Assembly: GCA_029215795.1 (NCBI GenBank)
Contig: JARDYH010000003.1
Location: forward strand, 262,851,562-262,915,561
DNA length: 64,000 nt
Origin: Anniella stebbinsi
Taxonomy: Eukaryota > Chordata > Lepidosauria > Squamata > Anniellidae
Direction of reading: 5' to 3'
Part shown: positions 1-11,388 of the stretch, piece by piece
Position numbering within the stretch: position 1 is the stretch's first letter
How the letters are laid out: every line of letters starts with the position of its first letter
The notes under the pieces: model-generated
Seen by the model: the letters and a program-made list of their open reading frames with translations, nothing else
What the model was told of the DNA's origin: nothing
Databases searched by the model: none
Position numbers and translations under genes: made by a program

Positions 1-490
1 GCAACTGGTGCACACAGGATTACTGTCTCAGATACTGGAGGTAGGACACATAACCATCAGGGCTAGTAGCCATTGATAGCCTTCTCCTCCAGGAATTTAT
101 CTAACCCCCTTTTAAAGCCATCCAAACTGGTGGCCATCACTACCTCTTGTGGTAGTGAATTCCATAATTTAACTATGCACTGTGTGAAGAGGTCCTTCCT
201 TTTATTTGTCCTGAATCTCCCACCAGTCATCTTCATGGGTTGACCGCATAGGGTTTTAGTATTTTGAGAGAAGGAGAAAAATGTCTCCCTATCCACATTC
301 TCCATACCATGCATAATTTTATACACCTCTATCATGTCTCCCCTTGGCCTCCCGTTTTCCAAGCTGAACAACCCCAGCTGTTGTAACCTTCCCTCATAGG
401 GGAAATGCTCCAGCCCCTTCATCATTTTAGTTGCCCTTTTCCGCACTTTTTCCAGCTCTATAGTATCTTTTTTTTAGGTGTGATGACCAC
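1..490 (-). mobile_element. CR1-type LINE 3' fragment (family B)
   Basis: This is the 3' part of a CR1-clade LINE read on the minus strand and cut by the window edge. The minus-strand frame from 446 to 63 is open for 127 codons. It gives the C-terminal end of the reverse-transcriptase protein, with recognisable blocks such as HFPYEGRLQQLGLFSLENGR, IVKLWNSLPQEVVMATSLD and FLEEKAINGY at the end. The 3' UTR lies at 1-62. Copies of the same family recur at about 4.74, 12.6, 30.6, 44.3, 53.3, 54.8 and 63.1 kb. The body lacks EN and most of RT, as usual for 5'-truncated copies. Clade assignment is by pattern; a Repbase or Dfam search would settle the subfamily. Confidence 0.8.
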
Positions 491-1185
491 AACTTGTCCT
501 GCTCCTCGGGCCAGCCCAGTTGTATGCAGAGAACCTGGGGACTAAACATGGGAACTTTAACATGGCAAGGCATGAGCTCTGCTCTGGAGTTATGGCTCCT
601 CTTCTTTTAAACCCCCAATCACCCCACTTTTAAGTTCAAATATTTGGCCAATGCCATAAACCACTACAAAACAACAACTAGATTCTTTGTTTCAATTCTA
701 AACACAATTCCTCTCTGGACCTGTTCACCTGCACTTTGGTGTTATGCAGAGTTAAGACTTGCATAGCAACACCTGTTTGCCAAGGGAGGGGCACTGGCAG
801 TTGAATGGATATGCCTACAGGTGCTGTGTACTTACATAGAGAGGTTGATTTAGTGTAGCATAGATGAAATGCCACAGTGCCCACAATTAAAGAGCCCAAA
901 GGAGTCAGCAATGCAGCTGTAGAACAGCGATGAAAAGCACCAATCGTTTCGAACAGATTTTCAAGTCAGGCTAATAGTACCATCAGATATATCCACTGCT
1001 AGATTTACGTAGGCTCAGAACAGAGAAAAGAAAGTATTTTTTCACACAAGATACAGTAATGCCCACTAACTTAAATAATTTTAAAGGGCTAATCAAATTC
1101 ATGAAGGATAGGCTTACTAATGGCTATTAGCACTGATAACTAACATTTAGTAAATGGAACCTGCAGACTCAGAGATAGTAGCTGT
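491..1185. other. Unassigned non-coding stretch
   Basis: Bases 491-1185 show no codon-like exon, no splice-flanked conserved peptide and no repeat that I can name. The minus-strand open frame at 678-911 has no recognisable composition or motif and is treated as chance. Confidence 0.5.
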
Positions 1186-1190
1186 AATTG

Positions 1191-1557
1191 GACATCAAAC
1201 TATGGTGGCATCACCCTGGCCCTCTCCTGTGCCAGTGTGATCATGAGGAGGAGTTCAGAAGCTCTTGATTCCAGTTCAGATTAATCACAGTTCATTGTGT
1301 CATCTGAGCCCTAGAAACTGTGAATAATCTTCTGTTTGAAACAAGCCAACTTCAAACCTTGGGGTATGAAGTTGTATTTAAACAAGCCATAGTTAAAATT
1401 AACCACAGTTAAGGTTTGGAAGAAATTCTAAACTGTAGCTAATGGAAATCCTCATTGTGGCTGCACCACAGGAGAAAGGAGGCGGAGTGCGCAAGCCAAA
1501 AGACCACTACAACTCATTCTCAACATGCTAAACTATGGCTTAGTGTGATGTCTGAAC
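1191..1557. mobile_element. Degenerate MITE-like element
   Basis: The left end carries GACATCAAACTATGG and the right end, reverse-complemented, carries a related block (GTTCAGACATCACACTAAG), so the piece looks like an old non-autonomous DNA transposon with short imperfect inverted ends. Its interior is rich in AACCATAG/CTATGGTT-like words. Similar material is present at about 21.2, 25.2 and 43.9 kb. No target duplication is clear. Confidence 0.35.
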
Positions 1558-2334
1558 ATACCGAGTATGCCCCTGAGTAATATTTGATAACATTTGAGGT
1601 AGGGATGTTGTCTTCATGCCCAGCTTGCAAGTTTCCCAGTGACATCTGGCTGGGCTAATGTTGGAAAAATAACACTGGACTAGATGAACCTTGGGTGGCT
1701 CTCTGTATCTTCTTAACCATGGGGGGAAATTCAGATGAATAATTAGTATAGTGACCGTTTATATTATTCTGTTCCCCCTAGACTGGATATAGGATGTACA
1801 TTCTCATCTCTTGAATGGTTTAATAGGAGAACCGAGTATTGTTGTTTATTGAAAAAAATGCACTAAAGGATGCTGTAAAAAATCTTTCTATTTAGAGACA
1901 GCTGGCAGGGCAAAGATTATCAGGAAAGGGCTTTACAGGAAACACAGGGATTTGCTATTTTATGATCAGAACATTGTTCCACCAAATACACTATCCTGCC
2001 TTCTGCACAGGCACGTAGCTGGTGCTTTAGAAGAAGATGTAACTCTCCATTAGCACTGGAAGTCTATAGACATATACAAAATAGATGTAACTGTCAAACA
2101 AAGTATGAAATTATTTGCAGACCCTGCAAGCAATCAAGAGATTTTCCAACGGATATGTACCAGAAAATAAGTCCTATTGAAAAAGAGGCTTACTTCTGAG
2201 TAAATGAGCTTAGCATTGTGCTGCGTAGGATTGTGGCTTCCGTATTGTATCACACCGTATCCCAAAGCTCAAGCAAAAGGCTATTGTAATAACGTATTTA
2301 GAACCTGATTTTATCTATCAACTATTAGCAAATA
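1558..2334. other. Unassigned non-coding stretch
   Basis: AT-rich sequence with no reading frame or repeat that I recognise. It may hold very old repeat remnants. Confidence 0.5.
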
Positions 2335-2400
2335 TATAAATATTGATTAATGATGTCAAATGTAAGGCTTTACAATTGACGTCATTAATCAATATTTATA
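2335..2400. repeat. 66-bp near-perfect hairpin with CRE-like arm
   Basis: Arms 2335-2359 and 2376-2400 are reverse complements over 25 bases with one mismatch. The 16-base centre itself contains TGTAA and TTACA, which extend the stem. The right arm contains TGACGTCA, the palindromic cAMP-response-element core; the left arm has TGATGTCA at the same place. An ATTTAATG-based motif repeats three times just downstream (about 2398-2432). It could be a tiny MITE or a simple palindrome. Confidence 0.75.
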
Positions 2401-3265
2401 CATTTAATGTACATTTAATGTTCATTTAATGAATGCCCCCAATTGTCTTAAACCCTGTTAAAGTCAGTAAGACACCTTCTCATGAGGCCTGTCATCTTTG
2501 GAATACACTCACAAATCCTAAAGATGACGTCTTAGAACAGAGTGCTTAAAACAAGTTTTTCAAATGAGTGGGCATGCATGATAACGCCTAGGATTATATG
2601 CCATTCTGTCTCTCCTACAAAATTAGTTTCATATTTACTGCATGGCTTAAAATGGTAAACCATAGAAACCAACAAAGGCAATATTTTGCACTGTTGGAAG
2701 GGGAGGAGCCAGGAGCTCTGAATCAAATGAAAGGAATTTGGATATACAAGGAATAATGCTGGCGCAAACAGCATCTGCAACTTTCTTTGGGCTCCTCTAA
2801 ATGAGTGATTTATTGCATGTTCGTGATCGGCCACTCACAGAAGTTTTGGGGTCGATTTCATGACGCCGTCAACAACCAGGATGTCTCCTTCTGAATCTTC
2901 TGGAAATCTGGAAATTTTAAAGTGGTAATAGCTGGGAAACAGCCGGATCTTCTGCCCCTAGATGGCATTGTCTCAACAGAACTCAGTGGAACTGAATGGA
3001 GGGGAAGTATTCAATTCAAACCCCTTGTCACCCCTCTCCTCCCATGTAATGCAGCCCATAATAATCATGCCAAAGAACCAGGAAGCCCAAAAGCCTCAGG
3101 TAAACAATGCAATTTCCCTTCATGAAGAGAAGCTCTTTGTCTTCGTAGGATAAAACACTTTTGTAGGAAGCAATCTTTGTAGGATAAAAGAGCCAGTGCC
3201 CTTACTTCTAAGGAGTAGTTCCAAACTGGAAAACAAAATAACTCTTGCTCCACTATATCACAGCT
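2401..3265. other. Unassigned non-coding stretch
   Basis: No recognisable repeat or coding signal. Small open frames on both strands around 2530-3250 overlap each other and lack any protein-like pattern. Confidence 0.5.
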
Positions 3266-3273
3266 TCATAGAG

Positions 3274-3409
3274 TAGCCTTCTACAAGATGGTGCCTTCCC
3301 AGTGTTTTGGACTATAACTTCCATCAGCCGCAACCAGGATGGCCAGTGATCAGGGATAATGGGAGTTGTAGTCTAAAGCATCTGAAGGGCAGCAGGCTAG
3401 GGAAAACTG
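3274..3409. mobile_element. hAT-type MITE (family M1) with 8-bp TSD
   Basis: The element is a long imperfect palindrome: GGACTATAACTTCCATCAG on the left pairs with GGGAGTTGTAGTCTAAAG on the right. It is flanked by the same eight bases, TCATAGAG, at 3266-3273 and 3410-3417. An 8-bp duplication with CAG/CTG-like termini (here TAG...CTG) is the mark of hAT transposons. This is the first of about eleven copies of one family in the window. It has no coding capacity. Confidence 0.85.
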
Positions 3410-3660
3410 TCATAGAGCATTACATTTAACTCGTGAAGCCCTTCTCAATGATGAGGGGTATTTTCCACAATGCGTCAGGCCGTAGTGCTTTGTAAATATT
3501 TGTAAGTGCTCTTATTTGATTTTTAGATGCTTTCATAATACTATGCTTTTCTTTTTTAAAAAAAACACCTCTGTGGATTTTATTGTCATTAGCCGACATT
3601 CCTCATGTTTTGTGAAAATGTGTGGTATAATTATAGTAGAATAAATGATAAAAATAATGA

Positions 3661-3852
3661 TTAAGTGGTGGAGCACGTGTTGTGCATGCCAGAGGCCTCA
3701 GATTCAATTCCAGGCATATCCACAGAGAGCAAGAATAGAAAAACCCTCAGTCTTATACTTTGGCACCACTGCCAATCATCGCAGACAATACTGGGCTGGG
3801 TAGGCCAATGGGCTTGCTCACTGTAAGGCAGTGTCATATGTTCAATCACATA
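3661..3852 (+). mobile_element. tRNA-derived SINE (family S1)
   Basis: The 5' part resembles a decayed tRNA gene: an A-box-like GTGGTGGAGCACG and a B-box-like GATTCAATTCC spaced as in RNA polymerase III promoters. The body then runs through GACAATACTGGGCTGGGTAG and ends near a GGCAGTGTCATATGTTC tail. The same order recurs at 13.0, 18.0 (minus), 19.1, 50.9 and 62.4 kb. Confidence 0.75.
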
Positions 3853-3937
3853 GTTGTTCTCAGTTGCTGTTCAGCAGGGGAGGGGAAACTGCTGCCCAAG
3901 GGACCTCGGCCTAGTTTCATGTGGTCTAGCTTCATGT

Positions 3938-4575
3938 AGAATCATAGAATCATAGAATAGTAGAGTTGGAAGGGGCCTATAAGGCCATCGAGTCCAACCC
4001 CCTGCTCAATGCAGGAATCCACCTTAAAGCAGACCTGACGGATGGCTGTCCAGCTGCCTCTTGAAGGCCTCTAATGTGGGAGAGCCCATGACCTCCCTAG
4101 GTCATTGGTTCCATTGCAGTACTGCTCTAACAGTCAGGAAGTTTTTCCTGATGTCTAGCTGGAATTTGTTTTCCTGTAACTTGAGCCCATTATTCCGTGT
4201 CCTGCATTCTGGGTTGATCGAGAAGAGATCCTGGCCCTCTTCTGTGTGACAACCTTTCAAGTATTTGAAGAGTGCTATCATGTCTCCCCTCAATTTCTCT
4301 TCTCCAGGCTAAACATGCCCAGTTCTTTCAACCTCTCCTCATAGGGCTTTGTTTCCAGACCCCTAATCATCCTCGTTGCCGTCCTCTGAACACCCTCCAG
4401 ATTGTCTGCATCCTCCTTGAAGTGTGGTGCCCTGATCTGAATGCAATACTCAAGATGGGGCCTAACCAGTGCCAAATAGAGGGGAACCAGTACCTTGCAC
4501 GATTTGGAAGCTATACTTCTATTAAGTATATCTAAACATAGACCCACTTTGCAAGCTCCACCCACTCTGGCTCCC
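3938..4575 (-). mobile_element. CR1-type LINE 3' fragment (family A)
   Basis: On the minus strand the protein end shows [20 protein letters not shown] and, further on, [20 protein letters not shown], a typical CR1 C-terminal region. It is split over frames 4565-4290 and 4293-4102, so a frameshift is present. The 3' end (left, near 3940) has the short direct repeats ATAGAATCATAGAAT that CR1 elements carry at their tail. Other copies lie at 5.8, 9.7, 26.2 and 59.0 kb. Confidence 0.85.
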
Positions 4576-4740
4576 CTGCTGTAATGTAATTAGAAATGTA
4601 ATATAATCCCTACATCTGCACACCATTGGCTCTGGGCCCCGTCCACTTGTGGGATGCAGAGCCCAACAAGTTTCATCTGAAGTAACATAGATCTCAACAG
4701 GAAAGAGTTTCCTTGGTCCTCCTGTACAGCATCCAGATAT
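4576..4740. other. Short spacer between two CR1 copies
   Basis: About 165 bp between a family A and a family B CR1 fragment, both on the minus strand. No feature is recognised in it. Confidence 0.5.
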
Positions 4741-5262
4741 CTTAAGAACAAAAGAAGTGCCATGCTGGATAAGACCGAGGGTCCATCTAGTCCAGCACTC
4801 TGTTTACACAGTGGCCCACCAGCTGTCAACCAAGCACCAACAAAGCAAGACATTGTGCAACAGTACCCTCCCACCCATGTTCCCCAGCAACTGGTGCACA
4901 CAGGCTTACTGCCTTGGATACTGGGGGTAGCACATAACCATCAGGGCTAGTAGCCATTGTTGGCCGTCTCCTCCAGGAATTTATCCAACCCCCTTTTAAA
5001 GCCATGCAAATTGGTGCCCATCACTACATCATATGGTAGCTAATTCTATAGTTTGACTATGCACTGTGTGAAGAAGTCCTTCCTTTTATTTGTCCTGAAT
5101 CTCCCACCAATCAGCTTCATGGGATGACCCCATTGGGTTCTAGTATTTTGAGAAAGGGAGAAAAATGCCGCCTTATCCACATTCTCCACAGCATGCATAA
5201 TTTTGGACACCTCTATCATGTCTCCCCTTAGCCACCTTCCCTTAAAGTAGAACCTTCTCTTG
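4741..5262 (-). mobile_element. CR1-type LINE 3' fragment (family B)
   Basis: This copy includes the 3' UTR block that reads, on the minus strand, CTGGACTAGATGGACC, which marks the family B tail across this window, followed upstream by the decayed C-terminal RT coding region (5262-4960). It is interrupted by stops and small indels, so it is older or more damaged than the copy at the window start. Confidence 0.8.
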
Positions 5263-5765
5263 TGAGGAAATCACATTTTACCATAATAGGGGGAGGGATG
5301 TGATTTTCCTCTCTATGCATCAATTACAGGAGATAATTAGCAACTTGGTGGCTGCTGCTCACAGGCTTTGGAACTCCCTGCTTAGGCTAAGTTGGTTCTT
5401 TCCGCTGGCTTATCCTGTTTCATCTGCAGTTGCCACTTCCTGCATACAAGCTGTTGTTTGATGGTGCAGTCATCGAGTGTTCAATTTACACATGTGAAAT
5501 CCCAACTCTTAGGGCTGCTTCTTATGAAATGTTCACTGTGTCTCTATGTTCCACCAAACTTTCCTGGCAGAAGGTTGTGGTGGCATGGAGACAAACCAAG
5601 CAGCAGTAGCCATAGAGTGAGCCAGCTAGCCCATAACACGGGGTGGGGGGGCACCATAGAGAGCAGTCATCAAACAGATGGAATTTCATAGAGTCTCTGT
5701 GGACCAGTTCACACATGCAAGTTCACCCTTGGACCGCTGCATCAAGTGCATGGACTGGACTTCCA
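5263..5765. other. Unassigned non-coding stretch
   Basis: Sits between a minus-strand and a plus-strand CR1 copy. I see no named repeat and no exon. Overlapping small frames on both strands (5392-5716) look like chance. Confidence 0.5.
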
Positions 5766-6166
5766 TAAGGATGATCAGGGGTCTGGAAACAAAGCCCTAT
5801 GAGGAGAGACTGAATGAACTGGGTATGTTTAGCCTGGAGAAGAGAAGACTGAGGGGAGACATGATAGCACTCTTCAAATATTTGAAAGGTTGTCACACAG
5901 AGAAGGGCCAGGATCTCTTCTCGATCATCTCAGAGTGCAGGACGCAGAACAATGGGCTCAAGTTATAGAAAGCCAGATTCCCGTGGGACATCAGGAAAAA
6001 CTTCCTGACAGTTAGAGCAGTACGACAATGGAACCAGTGACCTAGGGAGGTTGTGGGCTCTCTTACACTGGAGGCATTCAAGAGGCAGCTAGACAGCATT
6101 GAGCAGGGGGTTCGACTCAATGGCATTATAGGCCCCTTCCAACTCTACTATTCTGTGATTCTGTGA
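5766..6166 (+). mobile_element. CR1-type LINE 3' fragment (family A)
   Basis: The plus-strand frame reads [20 protein letters not shown] and continues through the family A C-terminal region to a stop near 5968. The conserved [11 protein letters not shown] block follows after the break. The 3' end near 6140-6166 shows CTACTATTCTGTGATTCTG, the CR1-type tail repeat. 5' truncated and internally stopped. Confidence 0.85.
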
Positions 6167-6780
6167 ATACCGTGCCATGGCTTTCAGTGGAGTCACTTTT
6201 CGCACATTCAATTGTGTGCCAATGAATGCTGAGTCCTCAAGAGACGACAATGCAAATAAGTTGCCTTAGCACTTGTTGCTGCTGTAAATGTAACACCATT
6301 GCTCCATTTCCTCCTCTCCTTCACCCTGTATTCTTCAGAATAACAATCCCGACTTACTTATTTCTTTCTTTTGGAAGTCTGAGATCTGATCATGTCTAGA
6401 AAAAAGGCTGCTGCCCCGTTTTGATATCAAGGGTTATTATATTTTTAAAAACCACACGTAATGCATTAGTCATGTTAGTCATTGACAAACAACAACAACA
6501 ACCCTTCAGGCCTGTTTCTCATGAAGTGAGCTGTTGTATCCCAAAAAAGCTTCATTTAGAAATCAAGCCCTTATATGGATGAAATGTCATTTTAATTGAA
6601 AAACACACAATAGGTATAAATGCTGCTATTATGTTCCAAGTGTAATCCGTGGAAAGCCATTGCCAGGAGGCATGAATCTAATTGGATAGAGAGATCCACA
6701 CCCTCCCTCCAAACGTCAAAATATTTAGCATCTCCACTGAAAACCAATCTTAACTAAATTGCTGGGGAAGATCTCCCCCC
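6167..6780. other. Unassigned non-coding stretch
   Basis: AT-rich and free of repeats that I can name. It leads into the repeat-poor region ahead of the SPTBN1 alternative first exon. Confidence 0.5.
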
Positions 6781-7944
6781 ACCCCATTCCCAAGGGCTCA
6801 TTTAGTGCTGCAAAGTATACATTTGAAAGGTTTTTCTTTCTTTTTTTGCCTGACGCTTTGCTAAATACTGGATGAGCGTTTCTGTCTCCCGAGAGCTAGC
6901 TAGTTTCTGTCTTTCTCTGTACAGCGTTGCGAGAACACGGAAGGAAAGTGTCCTCTTTTTCGTGCGATAGTAATCTGAGACTTTTCCGTTACATGAGGCT
7001 CTTAACAAAAAGACTATAATACTACCAGCTTTTGTTTAGGAAGGTACCATTGTCTTTCTGCTGTGTGTGTATCCTTAGCTGTCTATTCTTTCCCCGTTTT
7101 AAAAAAAAAAAACTGCCAGGGGAGCATAAAACTCCCAGCTCATCGCCTCTGGCTTGGATGCCAGGATGTGTCGATTTGCACTGCTAATCTGGATTTCAAG
7201 AACTGTCTGGAGGGTCTAACAATCACGCAAGTTCCTGCCCTGTTCTCCTCCTCTCTCTCTCCCCCCCCCCTTTCTTTCTTTGGTACAGTCTCGGTCTCTA
7301 CAAATGCTTTATGCTAATGAAGTGACATCATCACCCAACACAACAGAGAGTGGCTACTGATGAGGTTGCAAACCCGCAGAAAGGGCTGAGGTGTGTGCAA
7401 GCCGCTGGGAGGCTTGGGGGAAAGAAGGCAGGAAAGGGGGCAGCCCGCCAGCCAGCCCAGAGCACCATGCTGTTTCTGCGTTGGGTTTGATTCTGACTTG
7501 CAATCAGGGTGTGTGGAGGGGGGGGAGACAGTAGTTGTGTGTTTTGGCTTTTTTTTAAAACAACAGCAACAACAATATTTGGATTGCATAATTGCAATAG
7601 GCAACCGAAGTAAACTTGAAATATTGAGGATCGCTTGTAGCCGCAAGGGAAGGTTGCAATCGAAGCCATGCTGGTTTGAATTTGCACACGTTATTATGCC
7701 ATTCTCTCTTGCCGGATTGTTTTGAATCGAATCTGGTATTCAAGCTGGAGCAGATGAATTTTTTTTTTTTAACGAATTGCTGTGAGGGTGCTGCATAGTC
7801 GAGGCAATTGAGATCTGTTTGGATTAATGTTGGAGCAACCTGTGGGCTTTTTAAAAACACTACCTTATCTGCTATCTTTTTTTTAAAAGAAACGCGTTAT
7901 TCGTTTGTATGCTAGAATTTAAGCTAACACCACATCCGTCCTAA
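6781..7944 (+). promoter_or_regulatory. SPTBN1: Likely promoter and 5' leader of SPTBN1 short isoform
   Basis: This is one of the longest stretches without a recognisable transposon, and it ends directly at an SPTBN1 start codon, so it is the natural place for the alternative promoter and 5' UTR. It holds an octamer-like ATGCTAAT at 7311-7318 followed closely by GTGACATCA at 7322-7330, a CRE/AP-1-like half site. C- and T-rich tracts (7240-7275), a G tract (7518-7525) and several A/T homopolymers are also present. No TATA box at a convincing position was found, and the transcription start cannot be placed from sequence alone. The in-frame TAA at 7942-7944 ends any upstream frame, so the leader is untranslated in that frame. 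The promoter role is inferred. Confidence 0.5.
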
Positions 7945-8053
7945 ATGGAATTACAGAACTCAGCTACTATCCCAGGGCCTTTGGCCCCTGGTATCACTGC
8001 TTCAGTGCCATATAATTATAATCAATTAGAAGGAAGATTCAAGCAGTTGCAAG
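7945..8053 (+). CDS. SPTBN1: SPTBN1 (beta-II spectrin) alternative first coding exon
   Basis: This exon encodes 36 residues plus the first base of codon 37. The peptide starts MELQNSATIPGPLAPG and ends VPYNYNQLEGRFKQLQ. From family knowledge, the short SPTBN1 isoform starts with a 36-residue exon beginning MELQ and ending in the same VPYNYNQLEGRFKQLQ; the middle is more variable, as here. Beta-II spectrin forms tetramers with alpha-II spectrin and links actin filaments to membranes; this peptide sits ahead of the actin-binding domain. An in-frame TAA abuts the ATG, which fixes the start. The Kozak context is mixed: T at -3 but G at +4. The donor at 8054 (AAG|GTAAGC) is strong. The split codon G|AT joins exactly to the exon at 62890. 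Very confident on identity; transcription itself is inferred. Confidence 0.93.
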
Positions 8054-8062
8054 GTAAGCCAG

Positions 8063-9690
8063 AGCATTCTTGTGTTATTTCCTTTCCCTTTAAGAGGCGT
8101 TGCTACGCAATGGCGCTCATAAACATGATGAAGTGATTCTGATGCTTGCTCGTGTGAGCATTAATGGTACATACAGAAAGTCGGTTTCAAAAGAATAGAT
8201 GCATTATGTTCTCAAGGTCTGAGGTTCTTTTTCTTGTGTTCTGGCATTGTAACCTTGGCTAGGTTCAACCTTTAAAAAGGTGATAAGGGGCCCATCTCGG
8301 ACCCTGGCATTTAGAACAATAGGACAAGGAAATGGGGGAAGAGGGAGTGGTCTTTTTGTTTGAAATACCCTCTGGCAGTTTACAGTCTTCAGGTGCTGAA
8401 CAGGAGATTTCCCTCTGATCCTCTAGAAGCAATAACATTCCAAAGTATAGAATTCCAATTGTATAGAAAATAGCATTTCCTCTCCCAGGTCATATACATC
8501 TCCAGTGTATCTCTCCAAGCCATCTATGTAGTGATAGAAAACATCTCTCACCTACTGGGGTTAATCCCATTCTTTGCATTCCATTGATTATGGCTTTTGT
8601 CTTGGGGATTGGGGGTAGAGATGTGTCTTTCCCCATAGTTATTGGCAAGGTTTGTTTTGTTGGTTTGGGTTTTTTCATTCTTGCCAAACAATGATATAAA
8701 GAAATATTGCACTTCGGGGGTCGTGTCTAAACATGATGGAACCAGATTGTTCTTGGTCATTTTAGAGCCGGATTCTGATTGTATTGGAAGATGGAAGACA
8801 CAGGTTCTGGTGTTGTGTGTTATATATGGTGAATGTCTGGCACGAATGGAACAGGTACTAAGGTAATGCAGGATTTGACAGAACTCCAAATAAAAATAAA
8901 CCCCAACTTCTATACAGCTTTCTGGAATCGCACATCTACACCAAGCAGTCAAAAGTTCAAACCACACTGAATATATTTCTTATTTTTATTCTCCGCTGTC
9001 CCACAAGCAGGGTACTGTGGTTCCTGTCAGAAATAGAAAAGGTTTGGTCTTCTTCCAAGCCTACAATTTTATGATTCTGTAATGCTTTTTCTCTTATTAT
9101 TATTTTTTCATTCATTGTACTTTGTTGATCTTTGTGGAAAGGCTCACAGAAATGAATCCCACACTGGATACAAATGGATAAATAAAACTGTCCAAACTGT
9201 AAAATGCTGTTAAACACACTGAACGTTGGCTTGGCTTGGGTGTAAAGAATTTGAGTCCAAATCTATGCTGTGGGAAATGGAGTAATATAAGTGGGACTGA
9301 AACAGAATGTTACAGTGTGCTGTGTTTCTGGACTCCAGTTTATCCTGGATACTTCATTACATCCCCCCTCTGGTTTCTCCCCTTCCAACAGTCAGTCAAC
9401 ATTCCATGGTCTCTGAACGTGCTGAGTTTTTATTTGGCTTATTTGCCCCCACCCGCACTTAGGGTTCCCCCCCACTTAAAAAATGTACTTTTACAAACCT
9501 TGGGTTTTCCTAAGCCTGCTGAGATGTTTCCATTTCGTCTACACAAGCACCTATACTCGGAGAATGAATCTGATTAGTATATGGGATTAATACTTTTGCT
9601 TCAAGATGTATGGACCAGAATCAAAAGCATGTTGAAAGTCTTTGGCATGCTCTGGATCAGCCAGCTGGCTGGTGGATCCTGGGAGCTGTA
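8063..9690. other. Intron start, no recognised repeat
   Basis: About 1.6 kb after the first exon with no transposon that I can name. Together with 6.2-7.9 kb it makes a repeat-poor zone of about 3.5 kb around the exon, which would suit proximal regulatory DNA. Small open frames here (8548-8967 minus, 9236-9577 plus) show no domain or family pattern. Confidence 0.5.
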
Positions 9691-10275
9691 ATCATAGACT
9701 AGTAGAGATGGAAGGGGCCTGTAAGGCCATCGAGTCCAACCCCCTGCTCAGTGCAGGAATCCACCTTAAAGCATACCTGACAAACGGCTGTCCAGCTGCC
9801 TCTTGAAGGCCTCTAGTGTAGGAGAGCCCACTATCTCCCTAGGGTATTGGTTTCATTGTTGTACTGCTCTAACTGACAGGATGTTTTTCCTGATGTCCAC
9901 TGGGAAATCTGGCTTCCTGTAACTTGAGCCCATTATTCCGTGTCCTGCTCTCTGGGTTGATCAAGAAGAGATCCTGGCTCTCCTCTGTGTTACAACCTTT
10001 CAAGTATTTGAAGAGTGCTATCATGTCTTCCCTCAGTCTTCTCTTCTCTAGGCTAAACATGCCCAGTTCTTTCAGTCTCTCCTCATAGGGCTTTGTTTCC
10101 AGACCCCTGATCATCCTCATTGCCCTCCTCTAACCCCCTCCAGTTTGTCTGCATCCTTCTTGGTGGTGCCCAGAACTGGGTGCAGTACTCAAGATGAGGC
10201 CTAACCAGTGCTGAATAGTGGGGAACCATTACCTAGCGCAATTTGGAAGCGATAATTCTATTAATGCAGCCCAAA
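9691..10275 (-). mobile_element. CR1-type LINE 3' fragment (family A)
   Basis: The minus frame at 10120-9869 gives [20 protein letters not shown] and the [20 protein letters not shown] block. The 3' tail at 9691-9760 contains the family A GGCCTGTAAGGCCATCGAG word. 5' truncated near 10275 and frameshifted after the RT C-terminal block. Confidence 0.85.
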
Positions 10276-11388
10276 ATAGTATTTGCTTTTTTTTGCAGTC
10301 CAGCACATCTGGAAGGTAAGAGGTTGAAGAAGGCTCCCCTCGATGATTTTTTTATTCTCCTGCCCCCTTCAACAGAAAACCTCCATGCAGTTCACAAACC
10401 ATTATTTGAAAAGCTCTCCAGTTTGAAAAATGAATTGTCATGTGATACAGAGAGTGGCCCATGTTTAAGCCGGAAGCACAGTCCCACAACCACATGGGCA
10501 CATGGAATGAGTAACAAAGTTCTTTCTGATCCTGGCCATGGCATCTAGATTACTGCTGCTGAAAACACTGAAGTTATGTCTTAAGGAGTGGATGGGAAAT
10601 CACCCCTTTCTCCTCTCCCCCCCACCCCAGGTCAGACACAGTCCTGAAAGAGCAGGTTTATCACTTTTTAAGTTTCCTTGATTCCGGAAGTCATTTATGA
10701 CCTATATTATAAACGGCCAGGTTGACTCTGCATGTGGTTTTAAGTTGTATTTTCCGCGTTTCAGCTGACCCTAGCAAAAAAAATAAAACCCAAATCCTCA
10801 TAGCTGCTGGTTTTATGAAGATTACTGAGTGTAATGTCATCTGAAAAAACCAAGCGAATTTGAAGGAAGATGGGGAGGGAAGGTCCCATCCCTTCATAAC
10901 ACAGTGGAAGATATTGGAGCAAATGCTGCTGAAAGTTGTTGTTTAGAGTGGGATTAAAACATTTGCTGTACTTAAAAAAAGTGCACAGAAATGCCAAAGA
11001 GTAGAATATACTATAGTGTGTTGTTGCAAAGCCTCTGCTGACAACTGTTCAGTTTGCCTAAGTCTTTAATTGGCCCATTGTTTGGTATTTATTTAATTAG
11101 ATTTATTGCTCAAGACGGGGAAGACTTCCTTGTCTCATCAATCCTAATAAAAGTATGAGAAAACTACTAACTTCTCCTAAAAGAAAAATGGAAAAACAAT
11201 AGCATATCATAGGTCAGAAGTTAATTCACCCATTTCAACACAGATCCCAATCTCAAAACTACTTTTCAGTCTACTAGACCATATTGTATGTGGGTTTTTA
11301 AAAAAAGCTTCACCCATTTATATCTCTCCAGGAAATTCAGACTGGCATATGTGGTGTGTTCCCCACCCCACCCCCTGCCGCTCCAGGT
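10276..11388. other. Unassigned intronic stretch
   Basis: About 1.1 kb with no named repeat. The plus frame at 10243-10548 overlaps the CR1 edge and has no protein-like pattern. Confidence 0.5.

Noticed and set aside
8548..8967. 139-codon minus-strand frame just after the SPTBN1 exon
   Set aside because: No domain, low-complexity composition, and an overlapping frame on the other strand. Chance open frame.
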